DNA of 64,000 nucleotides from JANQOH01 sp965200095 (GTDB lineage Bacteria; Pseudomonadota; Alphaproteobacteria; UBA7887), in assembly GCA_965200095.1 (NCBI GenBank), contig OZ241350.1:2976001-3040000 (forward strand), in the 5' to 3' direction. The notes under the pieces are model-generated. The model saw nothing but the letters and a program-made list of their open reading frames with translations, did not search any database and was not told the DNA's origin. Below, in pieces: positions 63,401 to 64,000 of the stretch. Each line of letters begins with the position of its first letter. The stretch's first letter is position 1. The position numbers and the translations under genes were made by a program.

Positions 63401-64000
63401 CGTCCGCCTTGCCGATGGCGCCGCTGTTGGTCACCGAAATGTCGCCCGTGACCGCCGGCCGGGACACCGCCCAGATGCCGGCGCCGCCCACCTCGAGGGC
63501 GCCGCTGTTGGTCACCTCGATGTCGCCCGACCCCGCCGAGATGGCGAAGGTGATGCCGGCCTTGGGCGCCCGGATCGTCCCCGCATTGACGACGGTAACG
63601 CCGCCGCCCGCGGCGCCCGCATCCGTCAGCGCGCCCCGGATGCCGTGGCCGTGCGTCGACGTCAGCACGACGCCCGAAGAAACGCGGACCTCGATCGAGC
63701 CGCCCTCGTGGTTGAACGCCTCGATGGGCTCCCATTTCGACGAGATCGACCCGCCCGTGACCTCGACCTTCGCGAGGCCCGTATTGCGGGGCGCGACGTA
63801 ATCGTCGTGGCTCGTGTCGCTCTCCTGCCGGCGCTCGCCGACATACGCCTTGATGCCGCGCCCGTCCGCGCTCGCGATGGCGCCGGCCGAATGGGTCACC
63901 GTCACCCCGGCGTTCGCGCCCGCCGCGTCCTTGCCGATCGTCCGGGCGAAAATGCCGGCGCCCGTCGAGGCGATGGCGCCGCTGCTGGTCACGGTGACCG
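60486..64000 (-). CDS. Autotransporter, 5' end beyond the window
   Basis: At least 1171 residues; the frame is open to the window edge, so the start and signal peptide are missing. The passenger is beta-helix-like, rich in VTNSGAI-type turns, with two copies of a ~95-residue block (DYVAPRNTGLAKVEV and DYVAPKNTGAVSIAV) about 220 residues apart, and a helical insert with an EF-hand-like loop. The C-terminal ~270 residues form an autotransporter barrel ending in WGGALNVTVRF with the required aromatic last residue. It would export its passenger across the outer membrane. Confidence 0.9.
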   Translation of the reverse strand, partial: VTVTSSGAIASTGAGIFARTIGKDAAGANAGVTVTHSAGAIASADGRGIKAYVGERRQESDTSHDDYVAPRNTGLAKVEVTGGSISSKWEPIEAFNHEGGSIEVRVSSGVVLTSTHGHGIRGALTDAGAAGGGVTVVNAGTIRAPKAGITFAISAGSGDIEVTNSGALEVGGAGIWAVSRPAVTGDISVTNSGAIGKADARATHGIFVSHDGAGATGAVKVTNSGDITATDRGILAQTKFLDADGAQDGATVTHSAGTINVTDPALVDGDQTGIVARVGNWRREREPDHADYVAPKNTGAVSIAVTGGSIVTKGSAVEGANYEAGGVAIEIAKGVTLRSTHEHAVEADLRDVGNAGGTIGITQAGTIAAWADGVSAKVTRMAPVTAPDRPVIDIVWTGTFTPIDSRGGGVPNVARAVGAAQGRQAVEAAGIRFAHASGGGAGIDAGVMKWQAFMRPVSEGDDPGEFADAAAVTALFADNADAATKARAAAIVERFQAVLADESLGTIPGADAIDANDDNEYSDAEIVAYLSEDDAARRTLLRNILTQSFTEHEMAVFRAVLTDGDVEAALAAAPDSYGDAWKAGVRALLARHNDGNIRIAMNGGSIVSSGDGIRAFFGRTHDDNGAIEITVAEGASVTGGVAGIYAENAGHGLRVPMKYTAPAVQARAREEGLGPDDLVTFEKHHDQTVTVNGTVTGGTDAAVHLAGGGALLLGKTGRLVAGSSGRAVLVNHPGPAVLWVDGEATGGEGAPAAVHLTGGGSVTVGLDGRVRANGADAAIRGDNMPTVVAVYAGGLTREAAAEALARIEGGIVGDGVGGNIILVEVKDGVTTGSTEPLRLDEKGEAVIDGLPKEGDDESTPPPTPTRVFSCAGAEDGRCRLYEALPSVLLAMNALPTRDERLAAARDGRGSWARVETARGKWKADSSTLAGVAWDHRRHGVRVGLDFPAGENSGAGASVHGFRGSATTQARAGFTHEVELSGMGLGAHATTTVDDIYVDAQAALTWFDATLSSSRHGVLADGAEGFGWALGLEAGRRVALDDGLSVIPRAGLGWSQATLDDFTSRTGGERVSLKDAQSLTGRAGLGVETSGGEGVLLSGSVDAMHEFADETQVDVMGSALEASGPATSVRFGAEGAFSLADSAQLRAAASYTASGSDTHVWGGALNVTVRF

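Overview
The window is GC-rich chromosomal DNA. It looks like a Gram-negative alphaproteobacterium, probably Rhodospirillales-like; this is my inference from gene order. The clearest marker is the run tRNA-Leu, rnd, kdsD, lptC, lptA, lptB, rpoN (49.9-55.2 kb), supported by glyQ-glyS-ppdK, lipB, DUF1640-type coiled-coil proteins and a form-II type CoxL. An outer membrane is implied by Lpt transport genes and an autotransporter. Expanded intergenic repeats together with broken genes (mgtE, a DUF1111 oxidoreductase, a PIN toxin, a thpR fragment) suggest genome erosion or frequent rearrangement, as in host-associated lineages; that last step is speculative.

Layout. 0.6-4.2 kb: a molybdenum hydroxylase operon (2Fe-2S, molybdopterin and FAD subunits). 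4.6-8.4 kb: hydrolase, EamA permease, histone-deacetylase-like amidohydrolase. 8.5-12.5 kb: an AT-richer island next to tRNA-Leu(CAA) with a GHKL-ATPase/nuclease fusion and a DNA methyltransferase, a restriction-like defence candidate. 12.9-22.2 kb: SDR, thioredoxin-like, rhodanese, dienelactone hydrolase, TauD-type dioxygenase, isomerase, lipB, tRNA-Leu(GAG), frameshifted mgtE, aldo/keto reductase, then a dead DUF1111 gene. 22.8-29.8 kb: a second defence region with an orphan AbrB antitoxin, SIR2-HerA-KTSC module and a type IIG restriction-modification enzyme. 30.0-40.4 kb: asparagine synthase, methylmalonyl-CoA mutase with MeaB, tRNA-Ser(GCT), uracil-DNA glycosylase, thpR, two duplicated DUF1640 genes flanking a 2-hydroxyacid dehydrogenase, moaDE. 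40.1-46.3 kb: a tightly overlapping minus-strand operon glyQ-glyS-ppdK plus small genes. 46.4-47.9 kb: an unrecognised 504-residue protein. 50-55.7 kb: the rnd-kdsD-lptCAB-rpoN-secB run. 55.7-56.2 kb: an isolated RiPP precursor with a nitrile-hydratase-like leader, with its own promoter and terminator. 58.8-60.4 kb: an ATPase gene followed by a PIN gene cut off by repeats. 60.5 kb to the edge: an autotransporter running off the window.

Repeats occupy several gaps. Family 1 resembles neisserial dRS3/NIME arrays: about 20-bp ATTCCCGCGAAAGCGGGAAT units alternating with short cassettes (1-0.35, 17.2-17.7, 48.2-49.6, 56.5-58.9 kb), including a tandem array with a 192-bp period. Family 2 is a MITE-like element with ends near GCGATTCTCATTTTGGC and a CTGGGAGCG palindrome inside (4.3, 12.7, 16.9, 22.7, 39.2, 49.8 kb).

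Functional links: moaD/moaE would supply molybdopterin to the 2Fe-2S/CoxL/CoxM enzyme; MeaB protects the B12-dependent mutase; KdsD and LptABC support lipopolysaccharide synthesis and export; and at least three separate nucleic-acid defence modules lie within 22 kb.
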